DNA of 64,000 nucleotides, taken from Melieria omissa. Taxonomy: Eukaryota > Arthropoda > Insecta > Diptera > Ulidiidae. Numbering within the stretch: the first letter of the stretch is position 1; every line of letters begins with the position of its first letter. A program made the position numbers and the translations under genes. The stretch is from assembly GCA_963971225.1 (NCBI GenBank), contig OZ020267.1, forward strand, positions 104,154,392 through 104,218,391. Direction: 5' to 3'. Below are positions 22,289-34,714 of the stretch, piece after piece. Under the pieces are notes generated by a model, which did not search any database, was not told the DNA's origin, and was given only the letters and a program-made list of their open reading frames with translations.

Positions 22289-23729
22289 CGCTTGGGAAAT
22301 TACTTACTTACTTACTTACTTAACTGGCCATAACAACCCGTTATCGGGTTACGGCCTGCCGCAAAACTTCTCTCCAGGCGCCTCTGCTTCGCGCGCGCCT
22401 TCTCCAGTTGGTCACACCAAGAGATACCAGGGCCTCTTCCACTTGGTCCTTCCACCGGAGACACGGCCTCCCTCTTCGCCGTCGACCTCCAACCATCGCA
22501 TCGAATGCCTTTTTCGCCGGAGCTTCGTCGTCCATGCGGCAGACATGACCGAGCCAGCGTAGCCGCTGGATGTTAATTCGCTGCGCTACGTCCATGTCCT
22601 TATACAGCTCATACAGCTCGTTATTGGTTCGTATGCGATAGTCGTCACCAACCCGAACAGGGCCGAAGATTTTGCGAAGCACCTTCCTCTCGAACACTCC
22701 AAGGGCCGCTATGTCGTTTCGTGTCATTGTCCATGCTTCAGCGCCATAGAGGAGCACGGGCAAGATAAGCGTCCTATAGAGTGAAAGTTTTGTCGGTCGA
22801 GAGAGGTCTCTACTTCTCAATTGCCTACCGAGACCGTAGTAGCACCTGTTGGCAAGAGTTATCCTTCGCTTTATCTCCAGACTGACATCATTGCTGCTGT
22901 TGATGGCGGTGCCAAGGTAGACGAATTCCTTGACAACTTCAAAAGCATACCTGTCGGCCTCGACGTGAGACCCTAGCCCCTGCGAGTCCCTGCGTGTAGA
23001 CAGCATATACTTCGTCTTGCCCTCATTTACCACCAGACCCATTTTGGCAGATTCTCTTTCGATAGCCGCAAAGGCAGCGGTGACATCTCGCTTGTTACGT
23101 CCGATGACATCAATATCATCAGCGTAAGCAAGGAGCTGGACACTTTTGTTGAAAATTGTGCCATTACGATGTACACCGGCATTGCGCAGAACACTCTCCA
23201 TGGTGAAGTTGAAGAGGTCGCAGGACAAAGGATCGCCCTGTCTGAAACCTCGAACGGTATCAAAGGGGTCGGAGAGGTCACTTCCAACCTTGACGGAGCT
23301 GCGCGTATTGCTCAACGTCGCTCTGCAAAGTCTAACGAGCTTTGCAGGGATACCAAGTTCAGACAATGCGGCATATAGGCGATCCCTTATCGGGCTATCG
23401 AATGCTGCCTTGTAATCGATGAAGAGATGGTGTGTATCGATTTGGTTCTCATGGGTCTTCTCCAGGATTTGGCGTAGAGTGAATATCTGGTCGATGGTGG
23501 ACTTACCAGGTCTAAAGCCGCACTGATAAGGTCCAATCAGCGCCTTGGCGAGTGGCTTTATTCTTTCACATAATACGCTCGTCAGGACCTTGTATGCAAT
23601 GGGAAGTAGGCTGATACCCCTGTAGTTGGCGCATATTGTTGGGTCGCCTTTCTTCAGCACAGGACAAAGGGCACTGAGGTTCCAATCGTTGGGCATTCGT
23701 TCCTCCAGCCATTTCCGCTTGGGAAATTA
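22289..23729 (-). mobile_element. 5'-truncated RTE LINE with 14-bp target duplication
   Basis: A minus-strand copy of the RTE at 306-3556, truncated after about 1.4 kb. A perfect 14-bp duplication, CGCTTGGGAAATTA, lies at 22289-22302 and 23716-23729. The 3' tail is (TAAG)n, seen on the plus strand as CTTA repeats from 22303. 5' truncation with a target duplication is the usual result of target-primed reverse transcription. Confidence 0.9.
22341..23711 (-). pseudogene. RTE reverse transcriptase, C-terminal part
   Basis: An open frame of about 455 codons matching the last part of the polyprotein in the 306-3556 copy, from the motif RMPNDWNLSALCPVLKKGDP to the end. It includes an intact YADDIDVIG catalytic box. 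By eye only about seven of 451 residues differ between the two copies (for example K to T in GDPxICANY), so both are recent. The endonuclease and N-terminal RT are absent, so it is dead on arrival. Confidence 0.85.
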
Positions 23730-24475
23730 AGGTTAGCTTAAGTTGGAGTGACAGTCAAACCTCACTTAAGCACAAAGAGAAGGCTCATGATGATACCACA
23801 TTGGGATCACCCAACTCCAATTGTACGACTCTGGGAATCCCAAAGATTGAACCTCGCTATCTTCCTGATATCACAGTTGAATGCTCGTGTAGGTTAGGTA
23901 AGATCAGACAGCAATTCTAGTTTCTTAGTAACTACACTCAGAGGCCTCATTGTGATATCAAAAAATTCGAGGATAAACAGTTATAAAACAACTTGTGGTG
24001 TTGCCCGACCAAGCATGGACATTGGCGTATAGACTGAAGTTTCTTCGTTTTCTTCGAAATGAAAGCCGCAACAGAAATCGTTGTGTGGTAATTAAAATCT
24101 TTCAGCATGCCTGAAGCTGATCCACTGAGCTAATAGAATAGTTGACTTTTGTTTCTTGCGCGTCATAGACAAAAAGGTAGACGGTTCTGAGTTGTAACCG
24201 TTGAAAACTCTTAAGAAGTTCGTATTAAAGATCCTATAGAAAATGAGTATTTTTAGCGAGCCATAGCAGAGACCTGACTTCTAGTAACACACTTTTGTGG
24301 TCCGCATGTTTGGATACAATTTTTGGACACAAAATTTAGATATACCTACACAGCCAAGTAGCTTTTTAAGCAATACAGTCTTACTGGAAGTGAGTCGTCT
24401 AGGATTCGCAAGCTTCATATCTTTCGAATACTACAACTCTGTTCTATGCGCATTTCTACAATGTTGCTCTTACCA
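23730..24475. other. Spacer, no gene seen
   Basis: Unassigned sequence of fairly even composition. A partial GGTTAGG word at about 23891 hints at older LINE tails. Confidence 0.4.
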
Positions 24476-24690
24476 TAGGTTAGGTTAGGTTAAAGAAGGG
24501 GAGTGTGCATTTTGCACTTCCATTCGCAGGCCCCGTTGGGCCCATTGTGATTTCCTTCATTTTGATTCACCGGTGCCTTTCCCTATCTGTTCGGTTCCCT
24601 GTAGATCCAGACCGGATCTTTTGGGAACCATTTGGTCTTCGCGAGGAAGTTGTGTAGATCAGTGATCTGTGCATCCGCTATCTCCACAAG
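24476..24690 (-). mobile_element. LINE 3' end with (CCTAA)n tail, fragment
   Basis: GGTTAGGTTAGGTTA at 24478 begins the block. It is followed by GTGCATTTTGCACTTCCATT and then GGCCCCGTTGGGCCCATTG. The same order, diverged, is found at 17332 and 25545. Read on the minus strand this is a LINE 3' UTR ending in CCTAA repeats. Confidence 0.55.
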
Positions 24691-24742
24691 CTCTCACCAT
24701 AACTGCTTTAAATATTTTTACATTTATATATAAAACTAAATC

Positions 24743-24748
24743 TTTATT
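24743..24748 (-). terminator. Polyadenylation signal of the NimB5-like gene
   Basis: AATAAA on the minus strand, about 67 bp beyond the stop at 24815. Confidence 0.5.
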
Positions 24749-24814
24749 AAAACTATCAAATATTTGCAGTTAATTATCACAAAATAACAATAACACCACT
24801 AAATATTTCACAAA

Positions 24815-26820
24815 CTAGACGGGCACACACTGCGTTGAACGTTCATGGTATGTAAAGCCTGGATTGCAGATGCACCGATTATGTCCATAACAAACACCAT
24901 TGTCGCATTGCCTAAAAGCCAAAAAAACAAAACATGAATTATTGAAATAATTTATGAAAGCCAACAACTCACTGATAACAATCGGCCTGACAGACACTAT
25001 CTTTCAAATTGTATCCCTGATAACATTTGCACACATTGTAATCGAGACAATAGCCGCGACCGCAATCCGGCTGACAAGTTGGCTGACAGCCGTGGTCTGT
25101 CAGCTGATAGCCCTTCGCACAGCCGCACACTTCCGGTTCGGTGCAATTGTGACGCGGATTAGCGCCACAGCCGCCGCTGCAAATGGGCCGACAAAACTTG
25201 CGTGACTCGTCCAACTTGTAGCCGGGCTCGCACTGGCACGTGCCGTCCAGATAGCAGCGTCCATTCAGACAGCCCAGCGGACAGGTGAACACGCAGTCGC
25301 CGTTATCGTTGGCCACGAACTCCTCGAAGCACTGACACTCGCCCGGCGCCACGCAGAAGCCGTTGCGACAGTTCTCGCATATCGGTTTGCAGATGGTGGT
25401 GGCACGCCAGCGAATGGGCCCATAGCCGGGACAGCAGACCTCGATCAGTTGCAGCTGTTCGGCTACATTCAGTTGAATTGTACTCGCATGCGGATATTTC
25501 TCGACCGATTCGGAGCTGTGTGAAAGAGTGAAAGTTCAGTTGGATGGTAGGTTAAAGAAGAGAGTGAGAAGGGAAGTGAGAAGGGGGACTTCTACCCGGA
25601 GAACTCATTGGGTGCATTGTGAATCCCTTCGTTCTTAAAAATACCGGCGTCCTTCCCTCAGTTGTATGGTAAGACGATCAATAGTTGAAATATGTTCGAT
25701 TGGAGTGGCAAGTCAAGGGCGACTACAAGGGGAACAGTTGAACCATATCGATGCTGGGCTTGGTGCAAAAACTTTGTGCAGCCGGAAAAACTATTCGATT
25801 TTGGGCGAAACCAATTCGATGAATTGGTGTATCTGATCAAGTAACACGCGATAAGTTTATCTTTGATAGATGAGTGTAACACAAAGCTGATACTTTTTCC
25901 CTCAACAAGGTATCCTTTCATTCTTACAGCTAACTGGTTCCTTCTACTAAAAAGCTGCGAGATATCGCATATCGCTGTGGAATCATATACTTCTCCATCC
26001 TAAATCTTTATCTCTTAAGTTCTGCATGCAGCTCGATTTTCAATTTAAAACCGCTTCAAACCACTTTGAATCATTCCCAAGAGGACAACGTAAACAAAAA
26101 AGATTATAATCTCCGTAGCAGTGAGTATGAAGTGCATTGAACTGAATCAGTGACGCCTGCAAAATGTTTTTTGGGAAAAAATTATTCTGTCAACAACCTG
26201 AGGGTCCAATTTGAAATCCTATTTGCCACTCACAATTTTTATACTAAATAGATATTTAAATAGTTTGAACCCTTAAACACATTCAAAAGATTTGAGTGTA
26301 ATCATCATCACCTCACCACAACCCCCCTATCCCCTTCCCCTCCTCACCCATCCCACACTTACGGCACCCAAATGCGACACTTGTGCGGGTGTGTCGCCAC
26401 CACTGCCGAACCGTTCGGTCGCATCGGACGCGATCGCAAGCGTTCGTGCGGATGTTTTTGATGATTCAGTTCGGCTGCTGATCCCTCGGCTGACTGTTGA
26501 TTGTATTGCTCGTAGTTTCCGTTTGCTGTCAACGGGCGATTGTTGCCTTGTTGCCGTTGTTGTTGTTGTTGTTGTTGTTGTTGCTGGCGTTGTCTCATCG
26601 CAGCGCCACCGCGTAGCGCCGCTTGGCCACTGTAGTCGCTGGGCAACTTCTGATATGGCACATTTGGCGGATAACGCTGATCCATGTACTGTGGCTGTGC
26701 ACTGACGCATTGTTGTTGTTGTTGTTGTAGCACCAAAATCGCAATTATTGCAATAACAAAAATATGAATGGCATTGCGGCATTTCATCAATCGCCGCACA
26801 CTGATTTGGCATTCATTCAT
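24815..26820 (-). CDS. nimB5: Secreted Nimrod B protein, NimB5-like
   Basis: Exons 26820-26363, 25515-24973 and 24911-24815, joined at phase 2 both times, give 365 residues. A hydrophobic signal core (AIHIFVIAIIAILVL) runs straight into six glutamines and then CVSAQ. A long Gln/Arg-rich region with a second Q tract fills the rest of exon 1 (to 152). CCPGY is at 180-184, followed by five NIM repeats; the second shares the CYLxGTC signature with the NimB4- and NimB1-like genes. There is no membrane anchor. Drosophila NimB5 is a secreted, fat-body adipokine-like regulator of hemocytes of about 350 residues. The name rests on length and position. Intron 1 holds a LINE fragment. Confidence 0.85.
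25545..25670 (-). mobile_element. LINE 3' end fragment in nimB5 intron 1
   Basis: GGTAGGTTAAAGAAG followed by a block with ACTCATTGGGTGCATTGTG and CCTTCGTTCTTAAAAATACC. It matches the order of the fragments at 24476 and 17332. It sits inside the 847-bp first intron of the NimB5-like gene. Confidence 0.45.
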
Positions 26821-27740
26821 TTTATTGAATGAATACTTTTGTTGTTGTTAATTTTTTGGTTCAAAAAACCAATTTTCTGCACGTGTTTTTAGTTTCGTTA
26901 CTCGCAATTATAATCAACTCGAATGTTTTAAAGAAAACAAAAATGAAAAATGTTGTTGTATTTATAAATTGAACGGTAAATGCGCACCGCGCTGTTTGCC
27001 CACTGAAAATTCACTGAGCGAATTTCTGTTTCTGCCAAGTCAGAACGTCGAGAGGAAATGTATTAATTGTTTTTTTTTGTTTTTTTTTTTGCTCATTTCT
27101 ATAGCATTTAAAGGCCCCTGGAGCTGAAACGCTTATCAGCGCCAGTTTTGTTGTCGTTTACTATTTTATATTTTAGCATTAACATTGAATACGATTTCCG
27201 ATGCAAGGTAAACAAACATTTTTTGTATTGTGAGCAACATTTTAAATTTCGTTGAAAGAGAAAAATTTGGAGGTTTTCAAATAAAAACATTTCAAAGAAC
27301 TTTGCATATTATTTTTTAGGTTGAAGAAGAATCTAGAAACACCGATTCACCGATTAATAGGAAAAGACTTGACAGACTGAAAGTGGATGCACTGAGTATG
27401 AAAACCTTGTGGGACCAAAAACCAAACTGTATAACTGTGTATAAAAGTATCAACAAATTGTTTTAACAACAAATACCATACATAGATATAAATACAGCAA
27501 ATATAGAAATATTAAATACGATTTACGATTTAGTTTATTTAAAACAAGGAAGAAGTAACATTTTTATCCTCACTAAGCAATCACTTTTTTCTACTAAATA
27601 TTTGCAAACATTGAACCTAAATATGGAAAACAAATGGAGTTTACTAAGATAGACGACACGTTTCCAGTTCTTGGCCTTTTTTAGCTAATGAGCTGAAAAG
27701 GACTCAACTCTTAAAATGACTCTATTTGCAAATCTCATAT
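26821..27740. other. Upstream region of the NimB5-like gene
   Basis: No gene. On the minus strand a TCAGTG initiator-like word (GCTCAGTGAATTTTCAGTGG) lies around 27003-27022, with GGTGC, four of five DPE positions, at +28. This is the likeliest start region of the NimB5-like transcript. The rest is AT-rich. Confidence 0.35.
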
Positions 27741-29065
27741 ATACTTATAAATATATGTAATTACTTGCCGGCGAGTCTAATAGTTCGATTCTTGTTCTAA
27801 CTTACCAACTCTACGCAAACAGACTCTTTTGTAATAGTTTGAATCTTGTTTTAACCTTCCGACTTCCGGTGGAAAGAATGGGGAGTCCTATCTAATAGTT
27901 CGAATCTTGTTTTAACTTTCCTACTTCCGGTGAGGAGAATAAGGAGTCTACTTTCTTAAAGTTTGAATCTTGATCTAACTTGCCGAGTCTCATTTCTAGT
28001 AGTTCGAATTTTGTTCTAAATTGTCTACATTCGGTGGAGAGAATGGGGAGTCTTATCTAATAGTTCGAACCTTGAAAGAATGGGGAGTCTCTTTTAAAAG
28101 TTCGAACCTTTTTCTAACACACTCATTTCATAGTTTGAATATTGTTCTAACTTTCCAACTTTTGGTGGAAAGAATAGGGAGTCCTATCTAATAGTTCAGA
28201 GCTTAGAGGAGAATAGTTAATAGTTCTAATTTTGTTCTAAGTCTCCTACTTCTAGTGAAAGGAATGGGGAGTCCTATCTAATAGTTTAGAACTTGTTCTA
28301 ACTTTCTTACTTCCGGTGAGGAGAATAGGGAATCTTTTCAAATAGTTCGAATCTTGATCTAACTCACCGAGAGTCTTTTCTTATACTTCGAATCTTGTTT
28401 TAACTTTCCTACTCCCGGTAGGTAGAATGTAGAATCTTATCTAATAGTTCGAATCTTGATCTATCTCACCGAGAGTCTTTTCTAATAATTCTGATTTTGT
28501 TATTCATTTCCTTTTACTGCTGGGGAGAGTGGGGAGTCTTATCTAATAGTTTGAATCTTGTTCTAACCTTCCAACTTCCGGTCGAAAGTTTGGCGTGGCT
28601 TTTCTAATAGTTCGAATCGTATTAAAATTTTTTACTTCCAGTTGGAAGAATGGATAGTCTTTTCTAATAGTTCAAACCTTTTGCTAACTCACTGACTTTC
28701 GGTTTGTAATAGCTAAGATACTCTTTTCTAATAGATTGAATCTTATTCTATCATATAGCATAGTATATCTAAAAGCTCGGGTCTTCGGAAGGAAAGAATG
28801 AATAATCTTTTCAAATAGTTTTGAACCTTTTTCTAACTCACTGACTTTCGGTGTGTACCAGCTTAGATACTCTTTTCTAATTGATTGAATCTTTCTCCAA
28901 TTTTCCAATTTCCGGTATGTGGAATGGGGACTCATATCTCATAGTTCGGGTTTTCGAAAGGAAAGAATGAATAGTCTCTTCTAATAGCTTGAACTTTGTT
29001 CTAACCTTTCGACTTCCGAAATGAAAGAATGAAGAATCTTATCCAATGGTTTATACCTCACTTCC
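27740..29065. repeat. Minisatellite, unit about 67 bp
   Basis: About 20 degenerate copies of a unit built from CTAATAGTTCGAATCTTGTT, CTAACTTTCCTACTTCCGGT and a GGAAAGAATGGGGAGTC segment. Copies vary in length and are unevenly eroded. It fills most of the spacer between the divergent NimB5- and NimB4-like genes. Confidence 0.85.
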
Positions 29066-29269
29066 CGACTTTGAACTGGCTCAAGAAACCCAAAACATTA
29101 AGTAACAATCCAAAATATCTCAGGCAGTCGAAACACTCTTAAGATCCTTGAACTCCATTACATCGAAGATTGTTCTCGGCTGTTGCAAATCTCTCAAATA
29201 AATTGTTGTAAATTTCAATTACGGACTCAATAGTCCACACATTAAAAAAAAAATGTGTTGCATACAAAT

Positions 29270-29356
29270 ATCAAATGGGTGGAATTTGTAATCTCATTAC
29301 GGGCCATAAAGGACTTAGTGTGTCTCATGCAGAGGCAGCCCTAACCTAACCTAACT
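29270..29356 (+). mobile_element. LINE 3' end with CCTAACCTAACC tail
   Basis: The block ACGGGCCATAAAGGACTTAG to CTAACCTAACCTAACTT resembles, in reverse complement, the block at 43740-43865 (GGCCGATTTTGCAGCCTAAG and the tail). A short 3' remnant of a LINE family with CCTAA tails. Confidence 0.5.
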
Positions 29357-30001
29357 TATAACCGATAAACGGTTTAGTATCAGTTCTTTAAAAATATTTG
29401 GATCAACTGTCACCAGATTTGTGGGAACATGTTGGTTGTAGCAATTTAAACCAGCAAGTCAAGTTGTGTGTACTAAATATATAACTTAGAGTTAACTTTT
29501 AGAAGCTTAAGAGTTATCTTAATTTGATAAAGACTCAATAGTTATGTTATGGCTTCACTTGTTTTAAATTTAGAAGAGCTATTGATGAACTTGGACCCAA
29601 ACAAGTAAAAATTGCTTGAAAAAAAAAAATTTCTCACCTCAACCAATTCGAAATTGAATTCCAAAAAAATAATAAAGATTCATGTAAAAGCTGAATCTTA
29701 TTGACCCTCGACAACACATTAAGAAAATCGACTGAAAATTCCTATAATCAATGAGAAGAGAATAGTAAATACGGCGCTGTCTTGTTGAAAAGATTATATT
29801 TAAAATTCTCATATCAGCAATATTTCTATATCTCTCCCACTTTTGCTCTCTCTCTCTCCGTCGCTCTCACTCTGAAATCTATTTCACTATTATGCTTGCA
29901 AAACATTTTTATTGATGATTATTAAAAATCACTGCACAATCGGCGCTCATCTTTTTCATCATTTATTTATGTCTAAGCATTTTGAAAATTGTTTATAACA
30001 A

Positions 30002-30035
30002 TCAGTGAATAAGCACGACTTCTACGCTCTGGACG
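30002..30035 (+). promoter_or_regulatory. Initiator plus DPE core promoter of the NimB4-like gene
   Basis: TCAGTG with its A (+1) at 30004 and an exact DPE (GGACG, consensus RGWYV) at 30031-30035, which is +28 to +32, the strict spacing this promoter class needs. It lies 117 bp upstream of the ATG at 30121. There is no TATA box at -30. Confidence 0.6.
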
Positions 30036-30120
30036 TCTGAGTTGACAACAAACAGTTGCAGTTCTTTGTTTTTGTTATTAATATTATAACTTTTTTTTTA
30101 ATTTTCAAATACACCAAACT

Positions 30121-33100
30121 ATGTCAATTTTACGCGCCTTGGCCATAAATGGCAGCTTATCGCTGGTGTTTATATTTTGCTTTTTGTCATTGACACAATG
30201 TGACAAATATTGGACAACGACAACAACAACCATTAAGCCGTGGCATGTGCGAACGCCGGGTCTATCGTTGCCGTTGCCAAACAGTCATCCGCCAAAATGT
30301 ATGCGGGAAGTGCCGTGAGTATTGCGACTATGAGTAAGATTTTACATAGCTAGGATGTATATACGGATATATACATTAGGAGTGGAGGATATAAGAGCAT
30401 TAGGAGTGATTTCAGTGTTGGCAGATCAGGAGATTTCCTTCTAATTTTAGTAGATTCTTGTCCTTTTGGGAGAATTTTAAGAAGGAAAATTTATTTAGAA
30501 GAAAGTTCATGAGATTTTGATGGCATATTAGAGGCTCTGAAGCCTCGAATATTGAAAGATAAAGTGCCTAATTTATTTAGATTCAATTGTAGGCTTCAAA
30601 GTGTATAATTTATGCAATGAATGAAGGAATCTTACAAAAGCGATACCGATGTCATTTTTTATATGTTTTGTTTGTGTTTTGTTGTTAAGCTGAATCTGAA
30701 TGCATAAAAAGACTGCAATAAAAAAAATAAATATATTTTTATTTTATTTTATTTTATTTTATTTCATTTCATTTCATTTCATTTCATTTCATTTACTTTA
30801 ATTTAATTTCATTTCATTTCATTTCATTTCATTTTATTTTATTTTATTTTATTTTATTTTATTTTATTTTATTTTATTTTATTTTATTTTATTTTATTTT
30901 ATTTTATTTTATTTTATTTTATTTTATTTTATTTTATTTTATTTTATTTTATTTTTTTTTATTTTATTTTATTTTATTTTATTTTATTTTATTTTTATTT
31001 TATTTTATTTTATTTTATTTTATTTTATTTTATTTTATTTTATTTTATTTTATTTTGTTTTTGGTTTTGTTTTTATGAGAAGATTAATTCCTTAATTTGT
31101 AATGACGAAAATTAACAAAACATTTAGGACATTTTTTTAATTATTGTAAATCTTCATTTACAATAAATAAAACAATCGTTGGATGACAGCTGACAAATTT
31201 CAGAGCTGCCATGTGCACAGAAAAAAAATGTGACAAAATTTAAATTGTGCAGTTTTCTTAGGAAACCAAGCCCGGAGCCAGGAGAAACGTCGAAGGTTTC
31301 TTAAAACTTCACTTGAAGAAAATTTGAGTGTTAGGGAAGATTGTAGGTTTGCTTCTGGCAATCCTAAGTGGAAATAAGTGACATCGCATTGTGCAGTCGC
31401 ATATCTTATTGTTACCCAGAGGGTAATTTAATTTCCATTCCACAACCACTAAAATCGCTTCTCTCTTCCTCATCACAGTGCCGTCTTCTTCCAATTCGAA
31501 AAGGATATACAAATTGTGGGCAACAGCACCACAAATCCATATTTCAACGTGATCGAGGTGTGTTGCAAGGGCTACAAACGATACGATTTCGACTGGAGCC
31601 GCTGTGTGCCCGACTGCGGCGACAAGTGTCAGCACAATGGCTTCTGTCTGGACGGCGGCGTATGTAAGTGCTTCGACGAGTTCGTGCTGAATCATCGCAA
31701 CGTGTGTGTGCCCACCTGTCCGCTGGGCTGTCCCCATGGTCAGTGCTATCTGAACGGAACCTGCATTTGCAATCGTGGCTACGAGCTGGACGCAACGCGC
31801 AAATACTGTCTGCCGCAGTGCCACCTGGCGTGCGCCCACAACGAAATTTGCGTGACGCCCGGCAAGTGCGAGTGTGCCGAGGGCTTTGCGCGCGCCATAC
31901 CTGACAACGGCATGGGCTGTCAGCCGGTCTGCATACCGGACTGCGGCTACGGGCACTGTGTGGCGCCCAATCAGTGCGAGTGCTTTCACGGCTATCAGAA
32001 GCGCATCAATGGCAGCATTTGCGAGACCAATTGCTATATGTGAGTTAAACTGGTGACAAACAAATTACACGGAATAACAAAAAAAAAATTGTTTTTCAAA
32101 ATAACAAAGTTTTGAGAATGGATTCAGGTAGAGGGGGGCCGGAAACAAATAGTAGTATCTTCGTTTGGGGGAGTCACATTCTTTTAGTAAATCGGCATAC
32201 AAAACTCATGTGACCTTACATTTTAGGTATAAGATATGTTCAGCAATTTGATGTTAAATACTACGAAGAACATTTTTTTCGAACATTTTAACCCTCTTGC
32301 TCCTATTTTTATTGGTCAGTTTGACCCTTTTTTCAAAAAATGTCAAAAATTGTCCTTTGAAACCGGACTTTTGAGAAAGAAATGTATTACGAAAATATTC
32401 GCCATGAAATTCTACTGTAGGTCTCTGAATGCACCAAAGCTCAAAATTTAACTTGAACGCGAAAAATAAGCGAAAACTGAAGAAATGTTTATGAATTAAT
32501 TTAAGATGAATCGGCATACAAAACCCATGTAACCTTACATTTTAGCTATAGAATGTGTTCAGCAATTTGTTGTAAAATAGCACGAGGAACATTTTTGAAG
32601 AACATTTTAATCCTCTAGCTCCTATTTGTATGGGTCGTTTTGACCCTCTTTTCGAAAAATGCCACAAAATATTCTTTGAAACAGGACTTTTGAGGAAGAA
32701 ATGTACCACAAAAATATTCGCCATGAAATTCCACTATAGATCTCTGAATACACCAAATCTTAAAATTGAACATGAACGCCAAAAAATAAGCAAAAATTAA
32801 AGAAGTGTTTAAGTATTCATCTATAGGGAATCGGCATACAAAACCCATGTAATCTTACATGTTAGGTATAGAATGTGTTCAGTAATTTGATGCAAAATAC
32901 TACGAGAACAATTTGTGTAGAACATTTTAACCCTATAGCTACTATTTGTATGGGTCAATTTGACCCTCTTTTCGAAAAATGCCACAAAATATTCTTTGAA
33001 ACAGGACTTTTGAGAAAGAAATTTACCACAAAAATATTCGCCATGAAATTCTACTATAGGTCTCTAAACACGCCAAAGCTCAAAACTTAATTTAAACGCC

Positions 33101-34128
33101 AGAAATAAGTGAAAACTAAAGAAGTGTTCACAGATTAATTCCGTACTTACTCAGAATAAACTGTACCTCGCGGCTTCGCTTTCTTTGATCTCTTAACCCT
33201 TATTCTCATACCCAAACTTACTAACGTCGTTTGGCACCCGGGGTACCCGGGTACCCATTTCATGAAATTTTTAAGTTTTCAATATTTTGTTAATTAAAAG
33301 TGTTTATAAAATTCTGATATGATTTGTTCGCTTTTCACCTAAATAACGAGGATCCGGAAGGTAAAAAAAAAATTTTCATTATTTGTCAGTTTTTTTCACG
33401 AAAATACATCGCAGTGGGCACCCGGGTACCCGGGTATGAGAATAAGGGTTAATGTATTTAATGCAATAAGTTTGAAAGTACCAAATCCCTTCTACCAGAA
33501 TCCATTGTCAGAACCTTTTCTTTATACCTAAATTTTTATTAAAAATATTGAATACACTTAAATTGTTGTTCCTCTTCAGGCGTTGTGAGAACGGTTTCTG
33601 CGCCAATCGCACCACGTGCGTGTGTCAGAACGGCTATCGCTACGATCAGAATACCACCTCGTGTCTGCCCGACTGCGGCCTGGACTGCGAGAATGGCATT
33701 TGCACATCGCCGGGCGTCTGTCGCTGCTTTAATGGCTACGTACGCAACGCCACCAAGTGCAATGCCATCTGCGATCGGTGAGTTTAAAAGTAGCAAGTAA
33801 CTTTTCGAACAAGCAGCTGACTTTTGAATTCCTTTACAGCGGCTGTGGCTTCTATGGCAAATGCATAGCGCCCAATGTGTGCGGCTGTGCCATCATTGAT
33901 GGCCCCACAAATTCGTATCAGCACTGCGCCAGCGGCAGCTGCACCTCCAAGGGACGCTGTCGCTGTCAGGAGGGCTTCACGCGCTTCATTGACCAATGCA
34001 TGTTGCCCGACCAGGTCACCACCTATGCCTCGATGCGACCCAGCAAACTGAATCAGACGCTGATCAATGAATTCAACTTGTTGATTGGACGCCACTTTAT
34101 GTTCGACTGGTTTCTGCCCATTTACTAA
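30121..34128 (+). CDS. nimB4: Secreted Nimrod B protein, NimB4-like
   Basis: Four exons (30121-30314, 31479-32039, 33580-33777, 33840-34128), all joined at phase 2, give 413 residues. It has a signal peptide (to about residue 28, ending SLTQC), a Thr-run linker, a C-x-R-E-V-P exon end, CCKGY at 93-97, seven NIM repeats, then an eighth incomplete cysteine module (GSCTSKGRCRC) and a C-terminal extension with FNLLIGRHF. No membrane anchor. Secreted NimB proteins of flies act in hemolymph on hemocyte adhesion and clearance. Exons 2 and 3 have exactly the same lengths (561 and 198 nt) as those of the NimB1-like gene, and the tails correspond, so the two are close paralogs. Intron 1 holds an ATTTT array; intron 2 holds three 320-bp repeats and a MITE. 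The B4 name rests on order. Confidence 0.87.
30728..31058. repeat. (ATTTT)n pentanucleotide array
   Basis: About 330 bp of ATTTT repeats with an early ATTTC variant section, in intron 1 of the NimB4-like gene. Similar arrays are at 37680-38460 and, in reverse complement, 57007-57475. Confidence 0.95.
32191..33148. repeat. Three tandem copies of a 320-bp repeat
   Basis: Units start at 32191, 32510 and 32830 with ATCGGCATACAAAACCCATG (first copy ACTCATG). All contain GGGTCATTTTGACCC-like words and AAAATATTCGCCATGAAATT. The three copies are roughly 85-90 % alike by eye. They fill most of intron 2 of the NimB4-like gene. Small open frames in them are chance. Confidence 0.88.
33193..33452. mobile_element. 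piggyBac-like MITE with TTAA duplication
   Basis: TTAA at 33193-33196 and 33449-33452 encloses a 252-bp element with perfect 17-bp inverted ends, CCCTTATTCTCATACCC. Next to each end is a run of CCCGGGTACCC palindromes (33238-33257 and 33421-33435). TTAA plus a CCC start is the piggyBac signature. No transposase. It sits in intron 2 of the NimB4-like gene. Confidence 0.8.
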
Positions 34129-34332
34129 ATGCAAAGTCGATTGACAGCAAAAATTGTTGTTGAAAAATATGCGACATTTATAAACAAATTAATACTCAAT
34201 TTTGAAATTCATTGCCTACTTTTAGGGTTAGAAACATAGCGCGCTCTCGTTGTGCAATTTGTTAGGCTTTGCTGTCTTCAGCGCAAACTCAATTCGTTTA
34301 CTTGGAGTGTTTCCGGTCTTTTCTTTGAGCAA

Positions 34333-34338
34333 AATAAA
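34333..34338 (+). terminator. Possible polyadenylation signal of the NimB4-like gene
   Basis: AATAAA (in GCAAAATAAACTAAAC) about 205 bp after the stop; no closer canonical signal was seen. Confidence 0.35.
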
Positions 34339-34714
34339 CTAAACGCTCAACAATTATGTCACTTGCTGGTCTTTTGAGTTGAAATTTAAAATTAGCAGCG
34401 CTCGCATTTCAATTTATCAGCGAATGCACATGAACTCTGCCGTGGCAATTGTATTGGGGTTAGGGGGCACTACAATCGGTCATCTAAGACTGGTTGCATA
34501 AAAATTAAAAATTAAACACTAAATAAGTTTATGAAGAATAAATAAAATGAAAAGTAACAAATAATATTAAATAAAATAACATTAAAATTACTTAAAGTAA
34601 TCTTTTCAATGGGTTTTAGTTATATTATTTATTTTTGCTGAAACAGATTTAAGTTAATGTCTGCACTTATTTTGAGAGTAAGAATTCAGAAATTAGATGC
34701 GTTTTTACACTAAG

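Noticed and set aside
24476..24493. Telomeric TTAGG repeat
   Set aside because: Diptera do not use TTAGG telomeres and the motif always borders LINE 3' sequences in this window.
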